A DNA stretch of 51,525 nucleotides from Verrucomicrobiota bacterium (GCA_023269675.1 JAHFSX010000008.1:149999-201523); one strand, 5' to 3'. Counted from the first letter of the stretch, positions 41,201 to 50,818 are shown. The notes: a model not told the origin generated them from the sequence alone. Numbers and translations are program-made.

Positions 41201-42766
41201 CGGGACGCGCACCTCGTCTTCGTCCGCGACATCACCGCGCGCAAAGCGGCTGAGACCGAACGCGAGCATCTGCTCACCGCTATCGACCAGTCCAGCGAGG
41301 TCATCGTCATCACCGACCCGTCGGGAGTCATCCAATACGTCAACCCGGCCTTCGAGCGCGTCACCGGCTACACCCGCCAGGAGGCGCTCGGCCAGAACCC
41401 GCGCGTCCTCAAGAGCAGCAAGCATGACGCCACGTTCTACCGCGAGTTGTGGCTGACCATCACCAGCGGCAAGACCTGGAGAGGACGCTTCGTCAACAAG
41501 CGCAGGGACGGCACGTACTACAACGAAGAGGCGACGATCTCGCCGGTGCGCGACACCTCGAGCCGGACGGTGAGCTATGTGGCCGTCAAACGCGACATCA
41601 CCGAGCACATCCGGCTGGAGGCCCAGCTGCAGCAGGCGCAGAAAATGGAGTCGGTCGGCCGGCTCGCGGGCGGGGTGGCCCACGATTTCAACAACATGCT
41701 GAGCGTGATTCTGGGGTGCGCGGAACTGGCCCAGTGCGAGGTGGCCCCGGACCATCCGATCTTCTCCGACCTGCATGAAATCCGCAAGGCCGCCGAGCGC
41801 TCCGCCGACCTGACCCGGCAACTGCTGGCCTTTGCCCGCAAACAGGCTGTTGCGACCAAAGTGCTCAATCTGAACGACACCGTGACCATGATGCTCAAAA
41901 TGCTGAGGCGGCTCATCGGCGAGGATATCGAGCTCGTCTGGCTGCCGGGAGCCGGCGACATGACGGTCAAGATGGACCCGTCGCAGATCGACCAGATCCT
42001 GGCCAACCTCGCGGTCAACGCCCGCGACGCCATCGCCGGGGTCGGCAAGCTCACCATCGAGACCGGGAACACCACCTTCGGCCAAGCCTCTTGCGCCGAT
42101 CATGCGGACGCCGCGCCGGGCGAGTACGTGACGCTGACGGTCTGCGACAGCGGGTGCGGCATGGATGCGGCAACCGCCGAACACATCTTCGAGCCGTTCT
42201 TCACCACCAAGGGCATCGGCGAAGGTACGGGGCTGGGGCTGTCCACCGTATACGGCATCGTGCAGCAGAACGGCGGCCGCATCAACGTCGCCAGCGAGCC
42301 GGGTTTGGGGACGACCTTTAAAATCCACCTGCCCAGACATCAGGTCCCGTGCGCGACCCTTCAGACAGAGGCCCCGTCCGCAGCCCTGTCCCGCTGCCAC
42401 GAAACCGTGCTGCTGGTGGAAGACGAGCAGGCTGTCCTGAAGCTCGGCAAACGGATGCTGGAAAGCCTGGGGTACCGTGTGGTGACCGCAGACACGCCGC
42501 ACAAGGCCCTCGACTGGGCCGCCCAGCACACCGGCGAGATCCATCTGCTGCTGACCGACGTGATCATGCCTGCGATGAACGGCTGGGATCTGGCCAAGCG
42601 GATGCGCCTGATCTACCCGAACCTCAAAATCCTCTTCATGTCGGGCTACACCTCCAACGTCATCGTCCATCACGAGATGACGGCCTACGGCGCCCATTTC
42701 ATCCAGAAGCCCTTTTCACAGAAAGATCTCGCAGCCAAGGTGGCCGAGATTTTGAACGGCCCGTAA
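38279..42766 (+). CDS. Hybrid histidine kinase 1 with two periplasmic solute-binding domains
   Basis: The product has 1495 residues from ATG 38279, chosen because it gives a direct signal peptide (WACRLLPVFLAAFTTRGE); a TTG at 38210 and an ATG at 38237 lie in the repeated leader. Two SBP_bac_3 domains (about 40-258 and 263-490; FDYPPYCIVTADRQADGFSVELL, GGDSNCPPYEFLDRNG) face the periplasm. A TM helix (ALALIALLLLLLGGALLW) is near 500-520. Inside the cell are a GAF domain with a Cys-rich loop (ECMCGNVLCGR), three PAS domains, HisKA ([11 protein letters not shown], phospho-His near 1135), HATPase ([11 protein letters not shown]) and a receiver (LLLTDVIMP, Asp near 1427). It likely senses a small organic solute. 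No partner regulator is adjacent. Confidence 0.9.
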   Translation: MPLKWNHLAWACRLLPVFLAAFTTRGEPSSAAAPEDAPVLCGCEFDYPPYCIVTADRQADGFSVELLRAALKAVDREAAFKTGAWSELKQGLADGTLRVLPLVGRTPERETVYDFTFPYLTMHGAIVVRDGRADIRGPADLKDKRVAVLSGDNAEEYLRRAELGAVIEPRPSFETALRELSAGEHDAVVIQKLLAFQLMQKAGLRNLTVAGPPLKEFTQSFCFATRKGDRVLLAALNEGLSIAMADGTFRALYAKWFSPIETLGRTKSRIMIGGDSNCPPYEFLDRNGQPAGFNVDLTRAIASRMGLSVDIQLGTWGTVRKNLSNGDIDLVEAMFYSAERDKELDFSPPTTVVQHAIVVRDGTPEQSDLKNLAGKAILVMGGDIMQDVAVKQGFEKQLIAVSSQEEALRLLSEGTGDCALVAKVPALYWIGKNGWRNLRVSNHSVLSNEPCYAALHGQELLLSQFSEGLAALRSTGEYRRIQAKWLSPYEPAGPDLRTYAAYALALIALLLLLLGGALLWSRSLQAQVAERTRLLTAEITERKRAEQEREVTIAFLRLVNETAGTAELIHNTLTFFKRHSGCDAVGIRLREGDDYPYYETIGFSSEFTSLENHLCQRDLAGQPVRDSVGNPVIECMCGNVLCGRVDPSKPFFTAHGSFWTSDTTQLLASTTEADRQSRTRNRCNGEGYDSVALLPLRLGEDRLGLLQLNNRAKGAFSLQTVEPWERLADYLAVALLQARTQEALKASEETYRSLFENMLNGFAYARMLFQDGQPVDFIYLSVNKAFEAHTGLKSVVGQRVTEAIPGILKSDPNLLNAYGRVASTGKPEVFERYVNALDRWFHISAYSPIKDHFVSVFADITERKRSEESLRESESRFRTLIEAAPDAVFVQSEGRFTYLNPAMLRLFGAAQPSELINTDAFARIAPEWHQPIRDRIRLQLDTGKIAPLMAQEYLRLDGSRVAVETTAVAIRVRNRDAHLVFVRDITARKAAETEREHLLTAIDQSSEVIVITDPSGVIQYVNPAFERVTGYTRQEALGQNPRVLKSSKHDATFYRELWLTITSGKTWRGRFVNKRRDGTYYNEEATISPVRDTSSRTVSYVAVKRDITEHIRLEAQLQQAQKMESVGRLAGGVAHDFNNMLSVILGCAELAQCEVAPDHPIFSDLHEIRKAAERSADLTRQLLAFARKQAVATKVLNLNDTVTMMLKMLRRLIGEDIELVWLPGAGDMTVKMDPSQIDQILANLAVNARDAIAGVGKLTIETGNTTFGQASCADHADAAPGEYVTLTVCDSGCGMDAATAEHIFEPFFTTKGIGEGTGLGLSTVYGIVQQNGGRINVASEPGLGTTFKIHLPRHQVPCATLQTEAPSAALSRCHETVLLVEDEQAVLKLGKRMLESLGYRVVTADTPHKALDWAAQHTGEIHLLLTDVIMPAMNGWDLAKRMRLIYPNLKILFMSGYTSNVIVHHEMTAYGAHFIQKPFSQKDLAAKVAEILNGP

Positions 42767-42811
42767 CAGAACCGGCCGCCCCCGGCGTTTTCAGGTCGCT
42801 TTTTGTCACAA

Positions 42812-42906
42812 GCAAACGGTCGGCCCAGCGGTCCGGCCCTGCCTTTGAGACGAATGCTGTGACCGGCTTAGGGATGTTTAGGCAGGGCTCAACCGCCGGG
42901 TGAGCC
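42812..42906. repeat. 95-bp structured three-stem element, copy 2
   Basis: Same length and plan as 28,909-29,003. The stems are GGTCGG/CCGGCC, CTGCCT/AGGCAG and GGCTCA/TGAGCC. The middle stem has an A-T to G-C and the third a G-C to A-T compensatory change relative to copy 1. It begins 46 nt after the kinase 1 stop. Confidence 0.85.
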
Positions 42907-42927
42907 CTGCAGGTTGCGAATCCCACA

Positions 42928-42956
42928 TTGACATGGGACCTCTTCGTCATTACGCT
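42928..42956 (+). promoter_or_regulatory. Candidate promoter of hybrid kinase 2
   Basis: TTGACA (42928-42933) and TACGCT (42951-42956) are 17 nt apart, 32 nt before the ATG. Confidence 0.55.
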
Positions 42957-42988
42957 ATATGCGTAACCTGTGAGCGTGTGTAACCGCT

Positions 42989-45900
42989 ATGACAAGAGAA
43001 AACACATCCAGCACCGAGCCGCACGTCCGACCCATCCCCTCTGAGCCCGCAACAGCGTCTCACGCAGCGGAGAGGGCAGAGCTTTTCCGCGAATCACTAT
43101 CGAGGGGGGATCGCCCGGACGCCGCCTCAACCCGGACGCCGCCGCCGGCGGATGAGACACCACGTCTCCTCGATGAAGTCTGTGCCCAAAAAGCCGAGCT
43201 GGAGCGGAGGAACGAGGAGTTGCGGCTGTCGCGGGCCCAGACGGAAGCGGAAAAGGCGCACTACGCCCAGCTCTACGACTTTGCCCCGGCGGTTTACGTA
43301 ACGCTCGACAGGCGCGGCACGGTGCTCCAGACGAACAGGGCCGGCGCGCGCCTGCTGGGCCTGGAAGGCCCCCCTTCGCCGGGCCTGCGTTTTGACGCGT
43401 TCGTGGCCCCGTCCGACCAATCCGGGTTCAGCGCCTTTCTGCAAAGGGCCTTCGCGTCCCAACCCCACCCCGCCTGCGAGGTCGAACTGGTGAGCAAGGA
43501 CCGCTCGCCACTGGCCGTACAGGTCGAGGCGGCCATCTCTCCGGACGGGGATCAATGCCTGATCATAGCGACCGACATCACCAAACGGAAACAGGCGGAA
43601 AAACGGTTGCGCGACTCGGAAGCCAGGTACCGCGAGTTACACGAGAGCCTGTTCGACGCGTATGCCCGCGTGGATCTCGACGGACGCATAGAGGAGTGCA
43701 ACCCGGCCTACCAAAACATGCTCGGTTACACGGCCGACGAGCTCAGCCGCAAAACCTACAAGGAGCTGACGCCCGAAAAGTGGCACGCCCTCGAGGCGCG
43801 GATCCTGCAGGAGCAGACCCTCCCGCTCGGGCACTCGGACGTCTACGAAAAGGAATACCGGCGCAAAGACGGCACGGTATTCCCCGTGGAGTTGCGCACG
43901 TTCCTGATTCGGGACGCCGAGGGCCACCCGTCCGCCATGTGGGCCATCGTCCGCGACATCACCCGCCGCAAACAAATGCAGGACGCGGCCGAGAAACGCA
44001 TCCTCGCGCTGACCCGCCCGCTGACCCATGACGCCGCGATCCGCTTCGACGAGCTGTTTGACCTGGCCGACATCCAGCGCATCCAGGACGAGTTTGCCGC
44101 GGCCACCGGCGTCGCCTCCATCATTACCCGCCCCGACGGCACGCCGATCACGCGGCCGAGCCACTTTACCCGCCTGTGCAGCGAAATCGTCCGCAAAACC
44201 GAAAAAGGCTGCGCCAACTGTTTCAAGTCCGACGCCGTCCTGGGGAAACCCCACCCCGGCGGGCCGATCGTGCAACCCTGCCTCAGCGGCGGCCTATGGG
44301 ATGCCGGCGCCAGCATCAACGTGGGCGGCCACCACATCGCGAACTGGCTGATCGGCCAGGTGCGCAACGAATGTCAGACCGAAGAGGCCATGCGGGAGTA
44401 TGCCCGGCTGATCGGCGCCGACGAAACGGAATTCATCAAGGCCTTCCGTGATGTCCCGTCCATGACCCGCGAACAGTTCCAGCGCGTGGCGCAGGCCCTC
44501 TACACCCTGGCCAACCAGATCTCCACCACCGCCTACCAGAACGTGCTGCAGGCCCGCTTTATCGCCGAAATCAAACGGAACGAGGTCGAGCGCGAACGGT
44601 TGATGGCTGCCATCGAGCAGTCCAGCGAAGTCATCCTCATCACGGACCCCCAGGGAGCCATCCAGTATGTCAACCCGGCGTTCACGCGCGTCACCGGCTT
44701 CACCCGCGAGGAGGCGGCCGGACGGTTTCCCAACATCCTCAAGAGCGGGCTACAGGACGACGCCTTCTACCACGAACTGTGGCAGACCATCACCGGCGGC
44801 AAAACGTGGTCAGGGCGCATCGTCAACCAGCGCAAGGACGGGGCGCTCTACACCGAGGATATGACAATCTCGCCCGTGCGCGACCAGGAGGGCCGCATCG
44901 TCAACTACGTGGCCGTCAAGCGCGACATCACCGATTATCTGAAGATCGCGGCCCAATTGCAACAGGCGCAGAAGATGGAGTCCATCGGCCGGCTGGCCGG
45001 CGGGGTCGCCCACGACTTCAACAACATGCTCAGCGTGATCCTCGGCAACACGGAACTGGCCCTGAACGGGCTGGACCCTGGGCATCCGCACTTTGTCGAG
45101 CTGCAGGAAATCCGCAAGGCGGCCAGCCATTCCGCCGATCTGACCCGGCAGCTGCTGGCCTTTGCGCGCAAGCAAACCGTGATCCCCAAGGTCCTTGACC
45201 TGAATGCGACGGTGGAGGGCATGCTCAAGATGCTGAGGCGTCTCATCGGCGAGGACATTGAACTGGCCTGGCGGCCGGAGCCCCGCGAAACGACCGTCAA
45301 GATCGACCCTGCCCAGATCGATCAGATGCTGGCCAACCTGGCGGTCAACGCCCGCGACGCCATCGCAGGTGCGGGCAGACTCACCATCGAGACCGCCCTC
45401 ACCGCCTTCGATCAGGCCTTCTGCGCGGACCATGCCGACGCCGTCCCGGGCGAGTATGTCATGCTGGCGGTCAGCGACAACGGCTGCGGCATGGACAAGG
45501 CGACGCGGGAGCACCTCTTCGAACCGTTCTTCACCACCAAGGGCCTCGGCGAAGGCACGGGCCTCGGACTGGCGACCGTCTACGGGATCGTCCAACAAAA
45601 CCGCGGCTTCATCGAATTCGACAGCGCGCCCGGCCAAGGGACGACGTTCCGGATCTACCTGCCCAGATGTCTGGACAAGGCCAAACCGAGCCCGGCAGCC
45701 GCCCCAAAAGCTTCGGCCGGCCACGGCCACGAAACCGTGCTGCTGGTCGAGGACGAGCCCGCGCTCTTGAACATGGGCAAGCGGATGCTTGAAAGTCTGG
45801 GATACCGCGTGCTGGAGGCCGGCACGCCGGCCGCGGCCATCGCCGCGGCCGAGCAACACGTCGGCGAGATCCATCTGCTGCTGACAGACGTGATCATGCC

Positions 45901-46096
45901 TGGCATGTCCGGCCGCGACCTGTCCAACCAGATGCGCTCACGCCGCCCTCACATCAAGTGCCTGTTCATGTCCGGCTACACCGCCAACGCCATCGCACAT
46001 CAGGGCCTGCTGTCCGCAGACGTCTTCTTCATCCAGAAACCTTTTTCGACGAGCGACCTCGCCGCCAAAGTGGCCGAGGCCCTGGACAGCCCCTAA
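42989..46096 (+). CDS. Cytoplasmic hybrid histidine kinase 2 with PAS and PocR sensor domains
   Basis: The product has 1035 residues with no signal peptide. A Pro/Ala-rich leader and a coiled segment ([22 protein letters not shown]) are followed by two PAS domains (about 85-330). A PocR ligand-binding domain comes next (about 350-510; [51 protein letters not shown]), named for the 1,2-propanediol-responsive regulator. A further PAS (about 535-650), HisKA ([11 protein letters not shown], His near 675), HATPase and a receiver ([13 protein letters not shown], Asp near 968) complete it. The transmitter half closely resembles kinases 1 and 3. The ligand is unknown. Confidence 0.9.
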   Translation: MTRENTSSTEPHVRPIPSEPATASHAAERAELFRESLSRGDRPDAASTRTPPPADETPRLLDEVCAQKAELERRNEELRLSRAQTEAEKAHYAQLYDFAPAVYVTLDRRGTVLQTNRAGARLLGLEGPPSPGLRFDAFVAPSDQSGFSAFLQRAFASQPHPACEVELVSKDRSPLAVQVEAAISPDGDQCLIIATDITKRKQAEKRLRDSEARYRELHESLFDAYARVDLDGRIEECNPAYQNMLGYTADELSRKTYKELTPEKWHALEARILQEQTLPLGHSDVYEKEYRRKDGTVFPVELRTFLIRDAEGHPSAMWAIVRDITRRKQMQDAAEKRILALTRPLTHDAAIRFDELFDLADIQRIQDEFAAATGVASIITRPDGTPITRPSHFTRLCSEIVRKTEKGCANCFKSDAVLGKPHPGGPIVQPCLSGGLWDAGASINVGGHHIANWLIGQVRNECQTEEAMREYARLIGADETEFIKAFRDVPSMTREQFQRVAQALYTLANQISTTAYQNVLQARFIAEIKRNEVERERLMAAIEQSSEVILITDPQGAIQYVNPAFTRVTGFTREEAAGRFPNILKSGLQDDAFYHELWQTITGGKTWSGRIVNQRKDGALYTEDMTISPVRDQEGRIVNYVAVKRDITDYLKIAAQLQQAQKMESIGRLAGGVAHDFNNMLSVILGNTELALNGLDPGHPHFVELQEIRKAASHSADLTRQLLAFARKQTVIPKVLDLNATVEGMLKMLRRLIGEDIELAWRPEPRETTVKIDPAQIDQMLANLAVNARDAIAGAGRLTIETALTAFDQAFCADHADAVPGEYVMLAVSDNGCGMDKATREHLFEPFFTTKGLGEGTGLGLATVYGIVQQNRGFIEFDSAPGQGTTFRIYLPRCLDKAKPSPAAAPKASAGHGHETVLLVEDEPALLNMGKRMLESLGYRVLEAGTPAAAIAAAEQHVGEIHLLLTDVIMPGMSGRDLSNQMRSRRPHIKCLFMSGYTANAIAHQGLLSADVFFIQKPFSTSDLAAKVAEALDSP

Positions 46097-46112
46097 GCCT
46101 CGCGTATCGGCT

Positions 46113-46245
46113 CTCCAGCAGCCACGCGCCGGCCTCGCCGAGATCGCGGATCCGTTCGCGATCGCCTCCCGTCCTCTCGCCGCCTCCCCGCGGCCCAGCC
46201 CCACGCCGAAGGTCCAGCAGGTCGGCCCAGGCGCGCTCATGCGCC
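46113..46245 (-). pseudogene. Decayed 3' end of a second Isf-like flavoprotein gene
   Basis: The stretch matches the 3' end of the intact flavoprotein gene at 50,197-50,325 in several blocks (CAGCAGCCACGCG, TTCGCGATCGCCTCC, CCAGCCCCACGCCGAAG, CATGCGC). Translation gives CWTFGVGLGRGEAARGREAIAN in one frame and RIRDLGEAGAWLLE in another, against YWNFGVGLDREDAANDEEAIAN and MHDLGETIAWLL in the intact gene. A 2-nt net insertion between the first two blocks explains the frame change. The remnant is convergent to kinase 2 just as the intact gene is to kinase 3. Nothing else is visible in 46,246-46,285. Confidence 0.75.
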
Positions 46246-46285
46246 GGCGGAAGCGCACTCTTCCGCGCACCGCCTGCAATCACCA

Positions 46286-46314
46286 TTGACATTTCACTGC
46301 CGACGTCCTAACGT
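46286..46314 (+). promoter_or_regulatory. Candidate promoter of hybrid kinase 3
   Basis: TTGACA (46286-46291) and TAACGT (46309-46314) are 17 nt apart. Only 11 nt separate the -10 from the ATG and there is no Shine-Dalgarno, so the message may be nearly leaderless. Confidence 0.55.
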
Positions 46315-46325
46315 GCAACGCATCC

Positions 46326-49300
46326 ATGAGTCAGCGAGTCATCACCGACCCGAACGAACAAGCCACGCCCGCGGCGAAGACGCGTGCTTTGACACCTTCG
46401 GCGGACGGCGCGTTGCGCCTCCGTGCGGAAGAGAGGCTCAAAGACCAGACGCCCGTCGCCCGCACGCCTCCGCCGGAGGACGAAACGCTGCGGTCGCTGC
46501 ATGAGCTGCGCCTCCACCAGGTCGAACTGGAGATGCAGAACGAGGAGCTGAGAGATTCGAGGGCCGAAACCGAGGCGGCCCTGGCCCGCTATACCGACCT
46601 TTTCGACTTCGCCCCGGTGGGGTACCTCACGCTGGACCGCGACGGCCTGATCACCCAGACCAACCTGACCGGCGCGCGACTGCTCGGCCTGCAACGCGGC
46701 CGTCTGGTCAATCGCAGCGTCGCGCAGTTCACCGAAGAGTCCTGCCGTCCTGTCATCCGCGCGTTCCTGGCGCAGACCTTCGCAGGCGCCGGGGCCGCCT
46801 CGCAGACCTGCGAGGTGGCACTGACACGCGCGGAAGGCGAGCCCCTGTGGGTGCGCCTGGAGGCCCTGCGCGCCCCTGACGGCAAAACGTGTCATGTCGT
46901 GTTCCTGGACATCACCGCGCGCAAGCAGGCGGAGGCGTCGCAGCTCGACAACGAGAAGAAATATCATGCCCTGTTTGAGGCGGAGCGGGATGCGGTCTTG
47001 CTCGTCGACCGGGACACGTGCGACATTCTGGAGGTCAACGCCTCCGCCTGCCAAGTGTACGGCTATACGCGCGCCGAAATGCTGCGTCTTAAAAAGTTCG
47101 ACCTTTCAGCCGAGCGGGATGAGAGCATACAAGCCACACGGGAACACCCTGCTCTGATCCCGCTTCGCTATCACAGGAAGAGAAACGGGGACGTCTTTCC
47201 AGTGGAGATTACCACTGGTATCCTGTCACTCGAAGGCAAGGCCCTGGTGCTGGAAGCTGTCCGGGATATCACCGACCGCGCACTTGCAGAGCACGAGCAA
47301 AAAGCGACCATCGAATTCCTGCAACTGGTGCAGGTGGCCATGGGCAAAGCCGATCTGATCCATCAGTCGCTGGCCTTCTTTCAGCGCCAATCCGGCTGTG
47401 ACGCGGTCGGCCTCCGCCTGCGGGACGGGGAAGATTACCCGTACTACGAAACATGCGGGTTCCCGCCCGGGTTCGTTCAGGCGGAGAACACGCTTTGCCA
47501 GCGCGACCTGGCGGGCCAGCTGGTCCGCGACTGCGCAGGCAATGCCGTCATTGAATGCATGTGCGGCAACGTGCTCTGCGGACGGTTTGATCCGTCGAAG
47601 CCCTTTTTCACCGCACACGGCAGCTTCTGGTCCAATTGCACCACGGACCTGCTCGCCAGCACCACCGAAGCGGATCGCCAAGCCCGCACCCGCAACCGCT
47701 GCAACGGCGAAGGTTACGAATCCGTGGCGTTGCTTCCGCTGCGCGTCGGCGGAGAAAGCCTGGGGCTGCTTCAGCTGAACAGCCGCAGCAAGGGCCTGTT
47801 CGCGCCACAGTCCATCGCACTGTGGGAGAGGCTGTCAGGGTATCTTGCGGTCTCCCTCTCCAACGCCCAGGCGCATGAGGCGTTGGCCGTCAGCGAAGGG
47901 ACCTACCGGTCCCTGTTCGAGAACATGCTCAACGGCTTCGCCTACTGCCGCATGCTCTACCGGGACGGCAAGCCGGTCGACTTCGTCTACCTCAATGTCA
48001 ACACAGCCTTCGAAACCCATACGGGGTTGAAAAACGTCGTGGGCAAGCGCGTGACCGCGGTCATCCCCGGCATCCTCGAGGCCGACCCGACCTGGCTGGA
48101 CGCTTACAGCCGGGTCGCCTCGACCGGTTTGCCCGAAGTGTTCGAGCGCTACGTGAACGCCCTCAAAAGGTGGTTCCACATCTCGGCGTACAGCCCCAAG
48201 AAGGACCACTTCGTCTCGGTCTTCGACGACGTCACCGAGCGCAAGCGGGCGGAAGAGGCGCTGCGCGAGCGCGAGGCGCAGCTGCGCACCCTAGGCGACA
48301 ACATTCCCGGCGGCGCGCTCTACCAGCTTCTGTCATCGCCTGACGGCCGCAACCGGTACACCTATCTGAGCGCCGGCGTCCAGCGGATCTTCGGATACTC
48401 GGCGGAAAGCGTGATGGCCGATCCCGCGGCCTTCTGGCGGCATATTGTCGCGGCGGACCGCCCGCTCATCGATGCGGCGCAGCAAAAATCGGCCCGTGAG
48501 ATGACGCTCTTCGACTGTGAGTTCCGCCAGCGGACACACACGGGCGAAATCAGGTGGCTCCACTGCCGGGCGCTGCCGCGACGCCTCGGAGACAACTCTA
48601 TCATATGGGACGGCGTGGTGGCCGACATCACCTCACGCAAAGCGGCCGAGGCTGAGCGTGAGCATCTGCTCACCGCGATCGACCAGTCCAGCGAGATCAT
48701 CGTCATCACCGACGCGTCGGGCGCCATCCAATACGCCAACCCGGCCTTCGAGCGCGTCACCGGCTACACCCGGCGGGAGGCGCTCGGCCAGAACCCGCGC
48801 GTCCTCAAGAGCGGCAGGCAAGACGCGGCGTTCTACCGCGAGCTGTGGCAGACCATCGGCGGCGGCAAAACGTGGACCGGGCGATTCATCAACCGGCGCA
48901 AGGAAGGCACGCTCTACACCGAAGAGGCGACGATCTCTCCCGTCCACGACACCGCGGGCCACATCGTGAACTACGTGGCCGTCAAACGCGACATCACCGA
49001 GCACATCCGGCTGGAGACCCAGCTGCAGCAGGCGCAGAAAATGGAGTCGGTCGGCCGGCTCGCGGGCGGGGTGGCCCACGATTTCAACAACATGCTGGGG
49101 GTGATTCTCGGCTGCGCGGAACTGGCCAAGGAAGAGGTGGCCCCGGACCATCCGGTTCTTGCCGACCTGCAGGAGATCCGCAAGGCCGCCGAGCGCTCCG
49201 CCGACCTGACCCGGCAACTGCTGACTTTTGCCCGCAAACAGGCCGTTACGCCCAAAGTGCTCGACCTGAACGACACGGTGGCCATGATGCTCAAGATGCT

Positions 49301-50159
49301 GCGGCGGCTGATCGGAGAGAATATCGAGCTCGTCTGGCTGCCGGGAGCCGGCGCCATGACGGTCAAGATGGACCCGTCGCAGATCGACCAGATCCTGGCC
49401 AACCTCGCGGTCAACGCCCGCGACGCCATCGCCGGTGTCGGCAAACTCGCCATCGAGACCGGGAGCACCACCCTCGGCCAAGCCGTTTGCGCCGATCAGG
49501 CGTCCGCCGTGCCGGGCACCTATGTGACGCTGACGGTCAGCGACAGCGGGTGCGGCATGGACGCTGTAACCGTCGAACACATCTTCGAACCGTTCTTCAC
49601 CACCAAGGGCTTCGGCGAAGGCACGGGGCTGGGCCTCTCCACCGTCTACGGCATCGTGCAGCAGAACGGCGGCCTCATTAGCGTCGCCAGCGAGCCCGGC
49701 GTGGGATCAACCTTCAAAATCCACCTGCCCAGACATCTGGCCCCGTGCCCGGCGCTTCAGGCCGAGGCCCCGGCAGCGCCCCTGTCCCGCAACCGCGAAA
49801 CCATCCTGCTGGTGGAAGACGAGCAGGCTGTCCTGAAGCTGGGGAAACGGATGCTGGAAAGCCTGGGTTACCGCGTGGAGACAGCCGACTCGCCTCTCAA
49901 GGCACTCGAATGGGCCGGCAAGTCCTCCGTCGCGATCCATCTTCTGCTGACCGACGTGATCATGCCCGAGATGAACGGCTGGGATCTGGCCAAGCGGATG
50001 CGCCTGATCTACCCGAACCTCAAAATCCTGTTCATGTCCGGCTACACCCACAATGTCATCGCCCAGCGCGAAATGCTGTCCTGCGGCAGCCATTTCCTCC
50101 AGAAGCCTTTCTCGAAGCAAGATATCGCGGCCAAGGTGGCCGAGGTCCTGGGCTCCTAG
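46326..50159 (+). CDS. Cytoplasmic hybrid histidine kinase 3 with five PAS domains and a Cys-rich GAF
   Basis: The product has 1277 residues and no signal peptide. A leader with LHQVELEMQNEELRDSRAETE precedes PAS 1 (about 90-200) and PAS 2 (about 210-325). The GAF domain (about 335-525) has the same Cys-rich loop as kinase 1 (IECMCGNVLCGRFDPSKPFF). Three more PAS domains (about 528-890), HisKA ([11 protein letters not shown], His near 918), HATPase and a receiver ([13 protein letters not shown], Asp near 1209) follow. From the last PAS to the receiver the DNA is nearly the same as in kinase 1, which suggests recent duplication or gene conversion. The signal and target are unknown. Confidence 0.9.
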   Translation: MSQRVITDPNEQATPAAKTRALTPSADGALRLRAEERLKDQTPVARTPPPEDETLRSLHELRLHQVELEMQNEELRDSRAETEAALARYTDLFDFAPVGYLTLDRDGLITQTNLTGARLLGLQRGRLVNRSVAQFTEESCRPVIRAFLAQTFAGAGAASQTCEVALTRAEGEPLWVRLEALRAPDGKTCHVVFLDITARKQAEASQLDNEKKYHALFEAERDAVLLVDRDTCDILEVNASACQVYGYTRAEMLRLKKFDLSAERDESIQATREHPALIPLRYHRKRNGDVFPVEITTGILSLEGKALVLEAVRDITDRALAEHEQKATIEFLQLVQVAMGKADLIHQSLAFFQRQSGCDAVGLRLRDGEDYPYYETCGFPPGFVQAENTLCQRDLAGQLVRDCAGNAVIECMCGNVLCGRFDPSKPFFTAHGSFWSNCTTDLLASTTEADRQARTRNRCNGEGYESVALLPLRVGGESLGLLQLNSRSKGLFAPQSIALWERLSGYLAVSLSNAQAHEALAVSEGTYRSLFENMLNGFAYCRMLYRDGKPVDFVYLNVNTAFETHTGLKNVVGKRVTAVIPGILEADPTWLDAYSRVASTGLPEVFERYVNALKRWFHISAYSPKKDHFVSVFDDVTERKRAEEALREREAQLRTLGDNIPGGALYQLLSSPDGRNRYTYLSAGVQRIFGYSAESVMADPAAFWRHIVAADRPLIDAAQQKSAREMTLFDCEFRQRTHTGEIRWLHCRALPRRLGDNSIIWDGVVADITSRKAAEAEREHLLTAIDQSSEIIVITDASGAIQYANPAFERVTGYTRREALGQNPRVLKSGRQDAAFYRELWQTIGGGKTWTGRFINRRKEGTLYTEEATISPVHDTAGHIVNYVAVKRDITEHIRLETQLQQAQKMESVGRLAGGVAHDFNNMLGVILGCAELAKEEVAPDHPVLADLQEIRKAAERSADLTRQLLTFARKQAVTPKVLDLNDTVAMMLKMLRRLIGENIELVWLPGAGAMTVKMDPSQIDQILANLAVNARDAIAGVGKLAIETGSTTLGQAVCADQASAVPGTYVTLTVSDSGCGMDAVTVEHIFEPFFTTKGFGEGTGLGLSTVYGIVQQNGGLISVASEPGVGSTFKIHLPRHLAPCPALQAEAPAAPLSRNRETILLVEDEQAVLKLGKRMLESLGYRVETADSPLKALEWAGKSSVAIHLLLTDVIMPEMNGWDLAKRMRLIYPNLKILFMSGYTHNVIAQREMLSCGSHFLQKPFSKQDIAAKVAEVLGS

Positions 50160-50160
50160 G

Positions 50161-50188
50161 CGTCAACCGGCCGCGTCAGGCGTTGACG
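50161..50188. terminator. Possible bidirectional hairpin between kinase 3 and the flavoprotein gene
   Basis: CGTCAAC (50161-50167) and GTTGACG (50182-50188) form a 7-bp stem with a 14-nt loop between the convergent stops. It extends into the last codons of the flavoprotein gene. There is no T-run, so termination activity is uncertain. Confidence 0.35.
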
Positions 50189-50754
50189 ACCTTCTTCAGC
50201 AGCCACGCGATGGTCTCCCCGAGGTCATGCATGTTCGCGATCGCCTCCTCGTCGTTCGCCGCATCCTCGCGGTCCAGCCCCACGCCGAAGTTCCAGTAGG
50301 TGGATCCCGGCACGATCATGCGCGACATCAGAAACATGTGGTTGATCGAGTCCACCACGTTGACCGCGCCGCCGCGCCGGTGCGCCGCCACCGCCGCGCC
50401 GATCTTGCGCGAGAACATCCGGTCGTTGGCCACCGCCACCAGTCCCGCCCGGTCGATCAGCGCCTTCATCTCGGAGGTCATGCCCGAGAAATACGAGGGC
50501 GACCCGAGAATCATCGCGTCGGCCTCGAGCATCTTCTGGATGCACGCGTTGACGATGTCGCCCTTGATCACGCACTGCCGGTCCTTCGCCTCCATGCAGT
50601 GGTAGCAGGCCGTGCACCCGCGGATCGGCAGCCCGCCGACCTGCACCAGCTCCGTGTCGATCCCCGACCGCGCGATCGGCGCCAGCACCTTGCGGAGCAG
50701 CAGCGCCGTGTTTCCGTCCTTGCGCGGACTTCCGTTGAATGCGACCACCTTCAT
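50176..50754 (-). CDS. Iron-sulfur-flavoprotein-like NAD(P)H:FMN reductase
   Basis: The product has 192 residues, with AAGGAGG 6 nt before ATG 50754. It is flavodoxin-fold: VVAFNGSPRKDGNTALLL binds the FMN phosphate and LGSPSYFSGMTSEMKALIDRAG is the second FMN loop. GCTACYHC...C (CxxCxxCx7C, near residues 47-61) is the cysteine pattern of iron-sulfur flavoproteins of the Isf group. A [4Fe-4S] cluster and electron transfer are therefore likely. It is convergent with kinase 3. A decayed second copy of its 3' end is at 46,113-46,245. The in-frame extension upstream to 51,075 overlaps the RCC1 gene and is not used. Confidence 0.88.
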   Translation of the reverse strand: MKVVAFNGSPRKDGNTALLLRKVLAPIARSGIDTELVQVGGLPIRGCTACYHCMEAKDRQCVIKGDIVNACIQKMLEADAMILGSPSYFSGMTSEMKALIDRAGLVAVANDRMFSRKIGAAVAAHRRGGAVNVVDSINHMFLMSRMIVPGSTYWNFGVGLDREDAANDEEAIANMHDLGETIAWLLKKVVNA

Positions 50755-50818
50755 TCTGCGCCTCCTTGCTGTTAGTTGGCCAAAAGCTTCTGAATCACCT
50801 GCTAAAAATGATGCCGTT

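Noticed and set aside
39734..42697. 987-codon minus-strand frame opposite kinase 1, and similar long frames opposite kinases 2 and 3
   Set aside because: They are mirror frames of the conserved kinase sequence and carry no recognisable family.
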